A stretch of 33,540 nucleotides of DNA, taken from positions 1-33,540 of the forward strand of contig PNKB01000037.1 in the NCBI GenBank assembly GCA_013997645.1, read 5' to 3'. This document shows positions 1 through 8,838 of this stretch, in pieces. The notes beneath the pieces are model-generated. The model saw only the letters and a program-made list of their open reading frames with translations. It was not told the DNA's origin and ran no database searches. Position 1 is the first letter of the stretch. Each line of letters opens with the position of its first letter. Origin of the DNA: Cyanobacteria bacterium PR.3.49 (GTDB lineage Bacteria > Cyanobacteriota > Vampirovibrionia > Obscuribacterales > Obscuribacteraceae). A program made the position numbers and the translations under genes.

Positions 1-286
1 CCGACTTGATTATTTCAGCCTGCCCCACAGGCATCTCACCGGCGTGTTTCTCCTGAATCATCTTACGAATTCTGGTTTCCAGCTTACCTGCGCTCACTTT
101 ATTCAAGCAGTCGCCCAGCCCGCCCTCCATGATTCCGAAGCTGTTGGCCGGCGTCACGATGGCCGTTGTGTCCAGCTCCATCACGTCGCCTTCACTAATC
201 TCGACTCGACCGCCTCGACTGAAAAACTGATTCCAGGCTTTCACGACTTCAGGGTTTGTATCTCGCAGGTGAAATGTAAGCGCCAT
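1..286 (-). CDS. Macro-domain protein, N-terminal part (runs off left edge)
   Basis: I translated the minus strand from the ATG at 286-284 and read 95 residues before the window ends. Residues about 29-58 carry the macro-domain signature: a strand ending in GDV, then TAIVTPANSFG and a glycine-rich loop (EGGLGD). This corresponds to the family's 'GDI...DAIVNAANS...GGGV' ADP-ribose-binding core. Macro domains bind or hydrolyse ADP-ribose derivatives. The first 28 residues (NPEVVKAWNQFF) precede the usual domain start. The start codon lies 2 nt beyond the TAA of the tubulin-like gene, and an AGGAG about 10 nt upstream sits inside that gene, so the two are probably translationally coupled. Whether the protein is a binder or a hydrolase cannot be told because the C-terminal part is outside the window. 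Confidence 0.8.
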   Translation of the reverse strand, partial: MALTFHLRDTNPEVVKAWNQFFSRGGRVEISEGDVMELDTTAIVTPANSFGIMEGGLGDCLNKVSAGKLETRIRKMIQEKHAGEMPVGQAEIIKS

Positions 287-288
287 GC

Positions 289-3200
289 TTATGAAGCTCC
301 TACCGAGGCTGCCACTTTATCCTTCTCTCCATGGCGCTCTGGGCATTTTTCGTCCTTCGGCACCATGCGTTTTTCCTTGCCGCCCGCTTTGCACTGGGAG
401 CACTCATCAAGCTCTTTCAAGCAGCGCGGGCATCTGTCTGTATCCGGAGTGACCGGGCAGCTGCAACCGCAGCAAAGAAGAATTTCCGGTGATTCGAAGA
501 TGCAGGAGTCACTGCCTTTGGTGCACATTGTCAGTTTTTCTAATGCGGCGCTGCAATATGGACAAAGATTTGTCCAAACTGCTCCGCAGGTGGGGCAGAA
601 GCTCTTGCCGGCACCATCCCTGCCTTGCTTCATGACCATTGTTTCCGGATTTTCTTTGCCGAGAGTTACACAACCCGGGCAGAGGTTTTTCTTCGGATCC
701 AGCGATGTGCCGGGTGGAATGGTTTTTCTTTGACCAGCCTTGACCTCTTGTTCTTCAACAAGACCGCGACATTCAGGGCACTTACGCGAGCCTTTGTCGA
801 TAATCTGGCTGCACAAAGGACACAACATTTTGCCCTTGACGATAAGTGTTTTCATTCCGTCCAGCGAACAATGCGGGCAGAATTGAGTATCGTCGTCAAC
901 GCCGCCGATATCGTGACCGCGGTCGCAAACTTTGATGGTTACACGATCCGGTGACTTGTAGGACAGCCATTGCAGATACGGGTTGGGCTCCGGTACGAAT
1001 TTCGCATCCGTGTGCATCGGATTCAACTTGCGATCCGTATTTCTGTAATAGTTTTCGTAATCGCCGATAGTGGCATACGAAGCCAGCGAATAGAGCGGGT
1101 CGTACTGTTTCACAACCACACGAGGCTCAGTGTCGGAAAGCACAATGTCCGTCGTGCGGAAATTGGGAATGTGTTTCTGAACTTCGCCGACGATGTCCTC
1201 TGGCAACTTGATGCCGTTCAATCCGAGGAATGTCACAGGCTGGCTGGCAGAGCCAATTTGGTGAGTTTGAACGAACCAGAGCGGATTGGAATGTTGGACC
1301 ATGAGTGTCAGTAGATTTTCCGCACCGAAATCGAGCAGCAAACTTCTGCCGTCGGCGGTCGTGTATGCGGGCTCTTTCCATCTGCCTGTCTTGGGATCTT
1401 TAGTGAAGACGCGCGGCATAAGCTTCGTGCGAACAAATTCACGCAGACTGGCTTCGATTTTTTCCTTACGGACCTGATCTGTGAGCGAAGAATCGAATTG
1501 AATCTGCATGAGCGTATAACTCAGCTCTGCTTCGATCAGCGCCTTCACATCGCTGGACAGAGTAGGCACAACAGCTTTCCAGTCGCCCTTATGCCACAGG
1601 GGAGCAAGCAGACTGTCGCAGAATTTCTCGACTTCTTTGCGCCCGATCAGATTCTTGTCGATAAGAACGCGCTCTTGCGTCATGTCACCGAGATCTGCAA
1701 CCTTCTGGTCGAACTCACCGCCCAGACTTTCGTCCAGTACTTTGATGTTTTCAACCAAACCTTTGACCTTGGTCAGTAGTTTTTCGAAACAACTATTCAG
1801 TTCTTCATAAAAACCGGTCATCAAACGGTGCGTGCGCAACGCGCGACCACGACTATCGTAATAGTCGGAAAGCCTTTCCAGCAGCACCTCAAGCGTGTCA
1901 CGCAGGACGGGAAGCTGAACGTCATTGCTTACTCTTTGCAGTGATTCCATAGCTTCTTTGACTTGCCTGGTCGGATCACCTTCCACTTGCGGAACTGGAG
2001 GCACTTGATGCAGTTTGGATTTACAGTTGGCAATCAGCTCCTCGAGCCATTCATATAAGAAAACATAGCCGCGCTCTGGATCGTCCGCAAAAATCTTGAA
2101 CGATTTTTCCAGTTCGGCAGACACCGTTTCAAGAGTATTTTTACGTGCAGTCAGCGAATGCTGTTCGCCGTCCAGAGGATTGGAGATATCAATCGCTTCA
2201 CCCAAAGCCGCATCAGCCCACTGTTTCAATTTATTGACGCAGGCAGGTCTGTTGATACGAAACTCTTCATGGAATGGGCGAGAAAGAAAACGTCCGTACG
2301 CCGGGTCCATGCTCAAACTGTTTTTGAGCATCAATTCTTCCTCAATCTTCGAAAGATGGTCTGCGAAAAATTGCTTAGCCAGCGCCTTCTCCGTAACTTC
2401 AGGATCTGGTCTGAGCAGGAAGTCTATGGCCGAGTTACAGAGGCGAGATTCAATCATGCCTTCGAAATAACTGATTGGCGGGACTTTGACCGAAGATACT
2501 CCCACCGATGAATAGGCCTTGTGAAAAGTGCGGTCTTCAACGGTTTCCGGATCAGAGATAGAAGTAAAAATATTGCTCAAAATAGATTCGCTGCGTTCGG
2601 TCAATGGAGACAGAACATCAGTCATGATCGTTTCCGACATATATTGTGCGACACGATCGTCGACCGCCACCGGCTTGTCTCCGGAGACTTGTCTTTGCGA
2701 GATGACGGCGCCGCGGCGGTTTTTATTACTGAAAAGGAACGTGAAATCAAACGGAGTTACGTCGCCGGAGAAATCAACGAAAGTATGATCTTTCCCGCGA
2801 ATCTTGTACGAACGCTTATTGCTGTTGAGCAAGTAATCCAGTTCGCGCAGAGCAGCATAAGCGTTGGCATAAATTCGCTTGATGTGGGCGTTTTCAACCA
2901 CAGGTTCATAAACTTCCGGCATCACGAACATACCGATGAATCGTCTTGTTGACGGATCGACCCCGCAAATCTTGCGCAGCATATAGGCAACGTCGAGGAA
3001 CATGCCACTGCCAGTGCCACCGCACAAAGAGCAAATGACATAGACAAATTGCAAATTCTGATCTACTTCAAAGCCGGGAAAATCCTCCCACGACGCCGGG
3101 TCGGACACATCATGCGCCGCCTGCTGCAACCAGCGATAAGTGGTGTGCAGATTATCACCTTTGTATAGACCGATTTTGCCGAACATGCGCACCTGGCCGG

Positions 3201-3546
3201 AACCGCGGGCCGCCTTCGGAAAGTCGACTTTCAAATCCGGGTCCGGATACCAGTCAAGAATATGCTTGTTTTCCGGAGCATGCAGGTTGCTAATCACTTG
3301 TGGCGTGTCGCTCTGGTCGATGACCCGCATCTCGGTATTGCCGAGATTAATGTAATCGCCGGTCGTCTGACTGATAACAGGGGGATTGTTAACGCCGGCA
3401 CTGTCGGTGTCGATGGACAGCATCCGAATCCAGGGCAAATCTTCACGCCCGTAAGTGTCGAAGATGCGTCTCTTAAGGTGTGTCAGCGCTCGCTTGCCGG
3501 TGCCACCAAGACCTACGACCAGCGACGGGATTGTTCTAATTGCCAT
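289..3546 (-). CDS. Tubulin-like (Tubulin_2-type) GTPase with C-terminal zinc-ribbon array
   Basis: This 1085-residue protein starts with a Rossmann strand and glycine loop (VVGLGGTGKRA, residues 10-20). It carries the tubulin/FtsZ signature loop CGGTGSG at 175-181, followed by a helix (MFLDVAYML). This fits the Tubulin_2-type family rather than FtsZ, because it is far longer and lacks the FtsZ core layout. The middle (about 380-700) is mostly helical. From about residue 872 to 1073 there is a run of zinc-binding pairs: CPHC, CPLC, CPEC, CPGC, CPTC, CPYC, a CCGC cluster, CPRC and CSQC. The likely role is GTP-dependent assembly or signalling with a zinc-ribbon interaction platform, which is inferred. 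The start is an ATG with GAGGA about 11 nt upstream. A macro-domain gene follows after 2 nt; a small membrane protein and a vWA protein lie upstream on the same strand. No cytoskeletal partner is visible. Confidence 0.85.
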   Translation of the reverse strand: MAIRTIPSLVVGLGGTGKRALTHLKRRIFDTYGREDLPWIRMLSIDTDSAGVNNPPVISQTTGDYINLGNTEMRVIDQSDTPQVISNLHAPENKHILDWYPDPDLKVDFPKAARGSGQVRMFGKIGLYKGDNLHTTYRWLQQAAHDVSDPASWEDFPGFEVDQNLQFVYVICSLCGGTGSGMFLDVAYMLRKICGVDPSTRRFIGMFVMPEVYEPVVENAHIKRIYANAYAALRELDYLLNSNKRSYKIRGKDHTFVDFSGDVTPFDFTFLFSNKNRRGAVISQRQVSGDKPVAVDDRVAQYMSETIMTDVLSPLTERSESILSNIFTSISDPETVEDRTFHKAYSSVGVSSVKVPPISYFEGMIESRLCNSAIDFLLRPDPEVTEKALAKQFFADHLSKIEEELMLKNSLSMDPAYGRFLSRPFHEEFRINRPACVNKLKQWADAALGEAIDISNPLDGEQHSLTARKNTLETVSAELEKSFKIFADDPERGYVFLYEWLEELIANCKSKLHQVPPVPQVEGDPTRQVKEAMESLQRVSNDVQLPVLRDTLEVLLERLSDYYDSRGRALRTHRLMTGFYEELNSCFEKLLTKVKGLVENIKVLDESLGGEFDQKVADLGDMTQERVLIDKNLIGRKEVEKFCDSLLAPLWHKGDWKAVVPTLSSDVKALIEAELSYTLMQIQFDSSLTDQVRKEKIEASLREFVRTKLMPRVFTKDPKTGRWKEPAYTTADGRSLLLDFGAENLLTLMVQHSNPLWFVQTHQIGSASQPVTFLGLNGIKLPEDIVGEVQKHIPNFRTTDIVLSDTEPRVVVKQYDPLYSLASYATIGDYENYYRNTDRKLNPMHTDAKFVPEPNPYLQWLSYKSPDRVTIKVCDRGHDIGGVDDDTQFCPHCSLDGMKTLIVKGKMLCPLCSQIIDKGSRKCPECRGLVEEQEVKAGQRKTIPPGTSLDPKKNLCPGCVTLGKENPETMVMKQGRDGAGKSFCPTCGAVWTNLCPYCSAALEKLTMCTKGSDSCIFESPEILLCCGCSCPVTPDTDRCPRCLKELDECSQCKAGGKEKRMVPKDEKCPERHGEKDKVAASVGAS

Positions 3547-3673
3547 GACTTTCTAGTCCTCTAAAAGTGTCTGTTGCTGACGACCACCGGTTTCCAAACC
3601 CAAAATCAAAAAAACTGATGCGGTCAAAGTCCCGAGCGAGCTACCTCAGGTTGACTGCCGCAAAATCACTGTA

Positions 3674-3880
3674 TTAATGCTTCGTGAGCAGGAAGTTTCC
3701 TACCAGAGCTAAAAGTGCGACGCCCCCGGCAGCCATGCTGGAAACGTTTGCCACCCTGGTAGCCTTTTCCGGCAACCAGCGGTTGAACTTGACGAGAATT
3801 GTATAAATTCCGAACCGGAGAGCGACAGTGATGAGTATGCTGACTACCGCAAGAATGCCGTACCACATCGTAGTGTCCAT
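3674..3880 (-). CDS. Small two-helix membrane protein (68 aa)
   Basis: This small protein has two hydrophobic segments (about residues 5-28 and 46-63) separated by a basic stretch (KFNRWLPEKATR). It is therefore probably an inner-membrane hairpin protein. The ATG at 3880-3878 is preceded by a purine-rich GGGGAAAGGA motif about 10 nt upstream, which supports translation. It lies between the vWA gene (about 210 nt upstream) and the tubulin-like gene (about 130 nt downstream), all on one strand. I do not recognise a family. By position it may anchor part of the tubulin-like/vWA system to the membrane, but that is inference. An overlapping frame is less convincing because it lacks this ribosome binding site and the clean membrane pattern. 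Confidence 0.65.
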   Translation of the reverse strand: MDTTMWYGILAVVSILITVALRFGIYTILVKFNRWLPEKATRVANVSSMAAGGVALLALVGNFLLTKH

Positions 3881-4091
3881 GCTCTGACGTCCTTTCCCCT
3901 TTTCAGGTTGATTAATTGCGTTGCTTTCGATTTCTAATTAATAGGCATTAACCCGCGCGCGATTGTTCTTAAACGCCAAAATCCAACTCTTAAGAATCTC
4001 ACAAGAATTGGCACCAACATTGGGTTTACGGGTACGAGGATAGGTAATTTTTCGAGTCAAGCTTCGGCGCTTTTCAATGGCCCAAAAAACC

Positions 4092-5924
4092 TTACCGCTG
4101 GCGCTTAAGCGTAGAAATCCAGAGAAAAATTCCCATACCGCAGACGAGCAGGCATACGATTATCAGCGGCACGGCGACGGGCGCCACCTCTTCCCAGGCG
4201 CTCGGGTCAACGATTATTTCGAGAGGGATGCGGCTGGGCGCCATGGTTTCCGAGTCGCCGGATACTTTTACGGTCAACTGACCTGCGTACCGGCCAGGCT
4301 TTTGCTTGCCCGGTATGGCAACCGTCATCTTTATTTCTTGCTTTTCCCCTTTTGAGGCATCGTATGTGAATTTGACAGGCTTGCCATCATTGATGTTTGC
4401 AACATCGATTTTCTCGTTCTGAAACTCACCGGCAGCCCCTTTGTCATCAGTGCTCTTGCCCACCTCGGGCTTCCATTGCGCTGATTCGGGAGTAACTTCA
4501 ACGTTGACCGAAGTCTGCCGTTTTGCCCCTTCTGATTGTCCGAAGGATGCAAGAAGCTCGACACTGGTTGATTCAGGAAAGAAAAACCCGGGCTTCTTCA
4601 CTTTCACCTTAATGGCTTCGGGCGTTATCACAAGACGGCTGGGCACGGAAACGGCATAAGGCACATACTGTTGCACTCGAGCAGTAGATAGCATTTTGAA
4701 GAAACCGAGAAAATGTCCGGCAGGACAATTGCTGTGCGCATGAACGGTTACAGGAACCAGGTTGGTCGGTTTTTCCTCGTATTTGCGACCCGGAACAATC
4801 GGCGTGAGGACAACATCCGGCTGTGTAAGCGCAATGCTCACCGAGCCTGCCGGAAGACCAGATATGAGACGTGTGCCTGATGGAAGTTTGCCCGAAGCGG
4901 TAAGTTTTGCCAATGTTTGCGCTGCGGCATTATCAGATGCTGCACTCGAGCAATCTTCAACTTTGTCGACTTCTTCGGCATAACATGAGCGCAATTCAAC
5001 TGGAAATGAACATTCAGACATTCCATTTCCATCAACATTTCCGAACATCACACAGCTGCTTTTCAGGCCCTTCGCCGCATCCGCTTGCGTGCCTGCAGCC
5101 GCACTATCAGTATTTCCTAAAACTATTTCCCCTTTCAGGCTTTCCACAGTTTTCTTAAGTGCAAGAAAAATTCTGTCGGAAACAGTGCCGCCGGACTGCG
5201 AATTCACATCGATAAATTCGCCGCTGATAAGCGAGGCGAGCTCTTTGGCAGTTGTAGTTCCAGCCTTGCTGTCGGGCAGTCTTTGCAAACCGACCACGCG
5301 CGTCTGCCAGGTGTCTACTCCAACTTTCTGCCGAGCTATACGTTTTTCCAGAAGAATTTGCTTAGCCACATCGCGCACCTTATATGGTGCGCCCGCCGGT
5401 GGCTCGTCCCATCCATCGGTGAACATGACGATGAAAGTCATGGTGCAGGCGTCGCTCTCCTTTGCCATCCCACGCGCTTTCTCCAGTGCCGCGTGCAGGG
5501 CTCCGCCCATGTACGTGTCGCCGTGCTTGTCCGCTGACAATGTTTCGGCAGAGACAATTTTTCCGACCAGCACTGAGCGATCGGCGGCATTAGCCAAATT
5601 GGTCGGCCAATCTGACTTTTCCGTAACTGCTGTTCCGAATGTGATGAATGAAACGCGACTAGAACTGCCAATCAATCGGCTGTCTTCAGCCATTTGCTTG
5701 AGCGCCGAACGCAGCGCCTCGAAAAGCGTGATGTCTTTACCGTCCGGTCCTTTGACCATCGTGGATTTCATTACCATGCTGCCGGAAACATCGACAAGGA
5801 AAATGAAATTGACAGGGCGATCGCGCTCTTCTGCTGCAAAAGCTGCGCAGAAAACAGTGCAGAGCAAGAGCAGCAACGCAAAAATTGCATTGAACCACTT
5901 GTATCGTCTCGGTGATTTAGACAT
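4092..5924 (-). CDS. Secreted/membrane-anchored von Willebrand factor A (vWA) domain protein
   Basis: The 610-residue protein begins with a basic N-terminus and a hydrophobic signal segment (about 11-30, ending AAFAAEE). A vWA domain follows with a complete MIDAS metal site: DVSGS at 45-49, a threonine in DTYMGG (137-142) and the aspartate of FTDG (169-172). A long beta-rich region follows, and a C-terminal membrane helix (about 581-603) ends in a short basic tail (STLKRQR). The protein is therefore expected to be outside the cytoplasmic membrane and anchored at its C-terminus. I chose the ATG at 5924; a TTG at 5933 would add three residues. It starts about 14 nt after the pyrF stop. It probably recognises a protein ligand through the MIDAS metal. 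The tubulin-like and small membrane genes lie downstream on the same strand. Confidence 0.85.
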   Translation of the reverse strand: MSKSPRRYKWFNAIFALLLLLCTVFCAAFAAEERDRPVNFIFLVDVSGSMVMKSTMVKGPDGKDITLFEALRSALKQMAEDSRLIGSSSRVSFITFGTAVTEKSDWPTNLANAADRSVLVGKIVSAETLSADKHGDTYMGGALHAALEKARGMAKESDACTMTFIVMFTDGWDEPPAGAPYKVRDVAKQILLEKRIARQKVGVDTWQTRVVGLQRLPDSKAGTTTAKELASLISGEFIDVNSQSGGTVSDRIFLALKKTVESLKGEIVLGNTDSAAAGTQADAAKGLKSSCVMFGNVDGNGMSECSFPVELRSCYAEEVDKVEDCSSAASDNAAAQTLAKLTASGKLPSGTRLISGLPAGSVSIALTQPDVVLTPIVPGRKYEEKPTNLVPVTVHAHSNCPAGHFLGFFKMLSTARVQQYVPYAVSVPSRLVITPEAIKVKVKKPGFFFPESTSVELLASFGQSEGAKRQTSVNVEVTPESAQWKPEVGKSTDDKGAAGEFQNEKIDVANINDGKPVKFTYDASKGEKQEIKMTVAIPGKQKPGRYAGQLTVKVSGDSETMAPSRIPLEIIVDPSAWEEVAPVAVPLIIVCLLVCGMGIFLWISTLKRQR

Positions 5925-5938
5925 GCGGACCAATCGCT

Positions 5939-6688
5939 CTACAAACTCAATTCTTCGGCGATGCGCTTGGCTGCATCTTTGCGATCATTCGCTCTTGTTA
6001 TGGGTCTTCCGACGACCACATAGTCGGTGCCCATTTCCACTGCTTTTCTCGGGGTGACGATACGCTTTTGATCGTCTTGCGAAGCCCACTCCGGCCGAAT
6101 ACCAGGCGTCACAATAACAAAATCTTTGCCGCAGTGTTTGCGAATCGCTTCCACTTCCTTAGCGGATGCCACGACGCCATCAGCTCCGGATTGTTTTGCC
6201 AGTGACGCGTAGTGAGTGACAAGTGCCTCGACCTGGCGTGTCTCGCCGAAGTCTTTTGCGAGAATCTCTTGTGAAATGCTGGTCAAGATTGTGACTGCCA
6301 GCAAAATCGGCCGTTTTACTTTCGCCGCTTCGGCTGCATCGGCGGCAGCTTTTTGCGCCGCTGCGATCATTTCACTGCCGCCTTGAGCGTGTACATTGAA
6401 CATCGCCACGCCGCGTCTGCCGATTTCACGTGATGCAGAAGCCACTGTATTGGGAATATCGTGGAATTTTCCGTCGAAGAAAACAGGCGCTTCCAGCTTT
6501 TCCAGCTCGTCGAGAAGCTTTGTTCCGCAGTGCGTAAAGAGCTCCAAACCGACTTTGAACATGCCGACTTCCTCGCGCAGCTCATCAACGAGCTGGAGGG
6601 CATCAAACATGGTGGGCACATCCAGCGCCACTATCAAGCGCTCTTTTCCTTTTAGTTCCGTCATACCTGCCGCTTTTACTTCTTGCAC
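5939..6688 (-). CDS. pyrF: Orotidine 5'-phosphate decarboxylase
   Basis: This enzyme decarboxylates orotidine 5'-phosphate to UMP in the last step of de novo pyrimidine synthesis, in the cytoplasm. The sequence shows the family landmarks in order: an N-terminal strand LIVALDVP, the catalytic DGKFHD motif (D-x-K-x-x-D) followed by IPNTV, the VTPGIRP loop and the C-terminal phosphate-binding VVGRPIT motif. Length is normal for the family. I prefer the GTG at 6688-6686 because AGGAAG lies 7 nt upstream. The ATG at 6664 (eight codons later) is an alternative closer to the usual N-terminus but has no spaced ribosome site. An ATG at 6736 is unlikely because it lies right after the rpmE terminator. 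The vWA gene follows within about 14 nt. Confidence 0.93.
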   Translation of the reverse strand: MQEVKAAGMTELKGKERLIVALDVPTMFDALQLVDELREEVGMFKVGLELFTHCGTKLLDELEKLEAPVFFDGKFHDIPNTVASASREIGRRGVAMFNVHAQGGSEMIAAAQKAAADAAEAAKVKRPILLAVTILTSISQEILAKDFGETRQVEALVTHYASLAKQSGADGVVASAKEVEAIRKHCGKDFVIVTPGIRPEWASQDDQKRIVTPRKAVEMGTDYVVVGRPITRANDRKDAAKRIAEELSL

Positions 6689-6742
6689 CTTGTAACTTCC
6701 TGTTGAGCAAAGTCCACCTGTAAAACTGTAAATCATGCCAGC

Positions 6743-6777
6743 AAAAAAGACCTGGCAATTTGATTGCCAAGTCTTTT
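6743..6777 (-). terminator. Rho-independent terminator after rpmE
   Basis: On the minus strand the sequence forms a stem of about 13 bp (AAAGACTTGGCAA paired with TTGCCAGGTCTTT, one G-U pair) with a 5-nt loop, followed by a T run. It lies 20 nt after the rpmE stop and before pyrF. The A/T flanks on both sides mean it could also work in the other direction. Confidence 0.85.
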
Positions 6778-6797
6778 AGATTTGCTTTCGGTCACCA

Positions 6798-7022
6798 TTA
6801 ACCGTTGGTTGTTTTGCCGGCTGCTGCCTTGCTGTAACGCTTGACAAATCTGTCTACGCGACCTTCGGTGTCAACAATCTTTTGTTGTCCCGTGTAGAAC
6901 GGATGGCAGGAGCTGCAAATTTCAACACGGATGTTCGGTTTGGTGGAACCAGTCAAAACTTCGGCGCCACAGACGCAGGTGGCTTTGACTTCTTGATATT
7001 TTGGATGAATGCCGTCTTTCAT
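6798..7022 (-). CDS. rpmE: 50S ribosomal protein L31
   Basis: A 74-residue bL31 protein of the large ribosomal subunit. It begins [16 protein letters not shown], the classic L31 opening. It has the four-cysteine zinc site (C16 and C18 of CVCG, then the CSSC pair at about 36-39) of the zinc-containing type, and the [20 protein letters not shown] signature. The C-terminus is short and basic. Starts at ATG; upstream Shine-Dalgarno is weak (GAAATAAAG). It is followed by a strong terminator, so it probably forms its own transcription unit. Confidence 0.96.
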   Translation of the reverse strand: MKDGIHPKYQEVKATCVCGAEVLTGSTKPNIRVEICSSCHPFYTGQQKIVDTEGRVDRFVKRYSKAAAGKTTNG

Positions 7023-7266
7023 AGCTTTATTTCAACTCTGGTTGTGTGGGACCCGAAAGAGCAACGTGGTCTCTTGCAGTAAATCCCGACTGTTGATGCC
7101 GGTTCTACTATGCTCACGGCTTGGTCAGCCGCAGGGCATAGAGAATGCTAATAATAACAGACAGTTCTTATATACGCAGTGGACCCACATCCTTTGTTAA
7201 TGCGGTTTGCTCCGCAGGCAGCAGGTTTACTGATTCTAATAAATGAAAACGCGGTCCCAATCGAGC

Positions 7267-7836
7267 CTAATAGTTAATGGGCTGCTGAACTTCCAGTCCT
7301 TCAGCCGCTGCAACCAAGCGTTTTCCCTCGACATTGAGAAAGACTTTTCTGTCACCGACTACCGAACTGACAGTCCGCTTCAGTTGCTCGAGCCGCGTTT
7401 GCATCGATGCTTCGCCGCCGCCTGACGCAAATCGCTGCGAAAGGTCGATTTCGTAATCGTTGTCCAGCTCTCTAACACCGAGCAAGACTGTGCCTTTCGG
7501 GATTTCCGAGCCCAGACCAGCCGCTTCCTCTTCGCCGGTCGGTCCGCGCAATAGGTCTGCCAGGGCAGATTCAAGTTTGTTGCTTCCAGCGTATTTTCGG
7601 CTCACCTTAACAAATTCCAGGTTGTCCGAACTCGGTTTTACAAACCAAACCTCGGCCGAATTGCCCACCAGCTCAGCTTGAACCGTACGCTCAGAGGTCT
7701 GACCGGCCGGATGTTTGCTGCCCGTCAATATCTTATTCTCCCCACAGCCGGCAAAAAATACTGCCGACGAAAGCAGCATCGAAGCCGCAATCGGCGCGAT
7801 GTGAAAGGTTCTTTGCGCTTTGGTTCTGTCTGTCAT
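7267..7836 (-). CDS. GerMN-domain lipoprotein
   Basis: The 189-residue protein has a lipoprotein signal (hydrophobic residues 13-30, then AGC with the lipidated cysteine at 31). A GerMN domain follows (about 58-180), recognisable from the helix ALADLLRGPTGEEEAAGL, SEIPKGTVLLGV, the strand YEIDLSQRF and the late VFLNVEGKR strand. GerMN domains occur in spore germination protein GerM and in many envelope lipoproteins of non-sporulating bacteria and probably bind cell-wall material. Here a role in the cell envelope is inferred. The ATG follows a G-rich ribosome site. It lies 30 nt downstream of the DUF2993 gene and is probably co-transcribed with it. Confidence 0.85.
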   Translation of the reverse strand: MTDRTKAQRTFHIAPIAASMLLSSAVFFAGCGENKILTGSKHPAGQTSERTVQAELVGNSAEVWFVKPSSDNLEFVKVSRKYAGSNKLESALADLLRGPTGEEEAAGLGSEIPKGTVLLGVRELDNDYEIDLSQRFASGGGEASMQTRLEQLKRTVSSVVGDRKVFLNVEGKRLVAAAEGLEVQQPINY

Positions 7837-7866
7837 CTGCCCCCCTGGTCTGATACAACGGACGAA

Positions 7867-8838
7867 TTACTTAGTCTTGGGTGCGGTCGTCGCGACCGGC
7901 TGCGGATTTTTTGGAGCAAGAATCAGCTTTCCTTCTCCCGTCAGCCCTTTTTCACCAACATCTAGGGCAGTAAGACGGAAAGCGTGGTCGCGGCGATCCA
8001 TGCGCTTCAGGTCAATGAGAGGATTGAGGAGAGCCTCGGCAAACTCGGAAAATTTCTCGGGCTCGATAATGTCGCTGCTTTCCACCTTCATGTCGGCAAT
8101 CTCGACGCGGTCGTCTCCTTTCAATTGAAGCTTGCCTGTGATCTTCAGCGGTACGCCTGTGGAATCATCCGCGCCTTCAGCCTTTAGCAGCGCCTTGATG
8201 CAGACATTGTCCTCGACGAAATCAACTTCGGGATTCACAACTTGCAGTTGCTGTGCGCCCAGTCCGGGGAGATCCAGATTTAAGCCGCGCAGTGATTTCG
8301 AGACCTTCTCGCTTTTGAGCGCAGTGGAAATCTCTTGCGGCGTCAGAGCAGCTTTGACCGAAACAAGAACAGGAGCTTTCAACCCGATGTGGCGCTTGTC
8401 GTGCAGGTCCAACCAGATTGGCTGGTTGGTTGTGGCGCTCACTTTGCCGACATTGACGCCCTTAATTTTCGAACCGTCAAGTGAGCAATCTACAGATTTG
8501 ACTTTGCCCGACAGCAAATCAGTAAAGCTGTAGAGTTTTACTTTCACTTTCACATCGCCCCCGACCTTCTTTTTGATCACCGTTTTTGCGGCTTGACCGG
8601 CGACTACAGACGCTAAAAGATTGAGCCCGGTGACAGTTTGAATGGTGCGTGAAACTTTTCCGGCAACCTTAAAGGGCGGCTTGTCTGCCTCAGATCTGGT
8701 GACGTTTGAAGACTCGGCGCAGAAAGCCGGTTGCAAGAAAATGCATAAAGCAGCCCCGAGAGCCAGAAACGCAGCCGGGCGGACAGGCAATCTGCTGTAC
8801 ACAAGGATTGATTTGGATATGTAATTACTGTTTCTCAT
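7867..8838 (-). CDS. DUF2993 / LmeA-like secreted lipid-binding protein
   Basis: From the ATG at 8838 this is a 323-residue protein with an N-terminal signal/anchor segment (about 18-40, ending PAFCAE). The body matches the DUF2993 (LmeA-like) pattern: paired strands such as VKVKLYSFTDLLSGKVKSVD, then SLDGSKIKGVNVGKV and a long beta-rich C-terminal half. In actinobacteria LmeA binds phospholipids in the periplasm, and cyanobacteria carry many relatives. I chose the internal ATG because it overlaps the end of the upstream gene by 14 nt, which suggests translational coupling; starting further upstream would create a longer overlap. It is probably located in the periplasm or attached to the membrane. 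Confidence 0.75.
   Translation of the reverse strand: MRNSNYISKSILVYSRLPVRPAAFLALGAALCIFLQPAFCAESSNVTRSEADKPPFKVAGKVSRTIQTVTGLNLLASVVAGQAAKTVIKKKVGGDVKVKVKLYSFTDLLSGKVKSVDCSLDGSKIKGVNVGKVSATTNQPIWLDLHDKRHIGLKAPVLVSVKAALTPQEISTALKSEKVSKSLRGLNLDLPGLGAQQLQVVNPEVDFVEDNVCIKALLKAEGADDSTGVPLKITGKLQLKGDDRVEIADMKVESSDIIEPEKFSEFAEALLNPLIDLKRMDRRDHAFRLTALDVGEKGLTGEGKLILAPKNPQPVATTAPKTK

Noticed and set aside
4101..4110. Palindrome CGCTTAAGCG at the end of the vWA gene considered as a terminator
   Set aside because: It lies within the coding sequence and is short; the T run nearby does not directly follow it.
5089..6057. Long plus-strand open frame opposite the vWA gene
   Set aside because: It lies opposite a gene with a clear vWA domain and crosses into pyrF; it is serine-rich without domain features.
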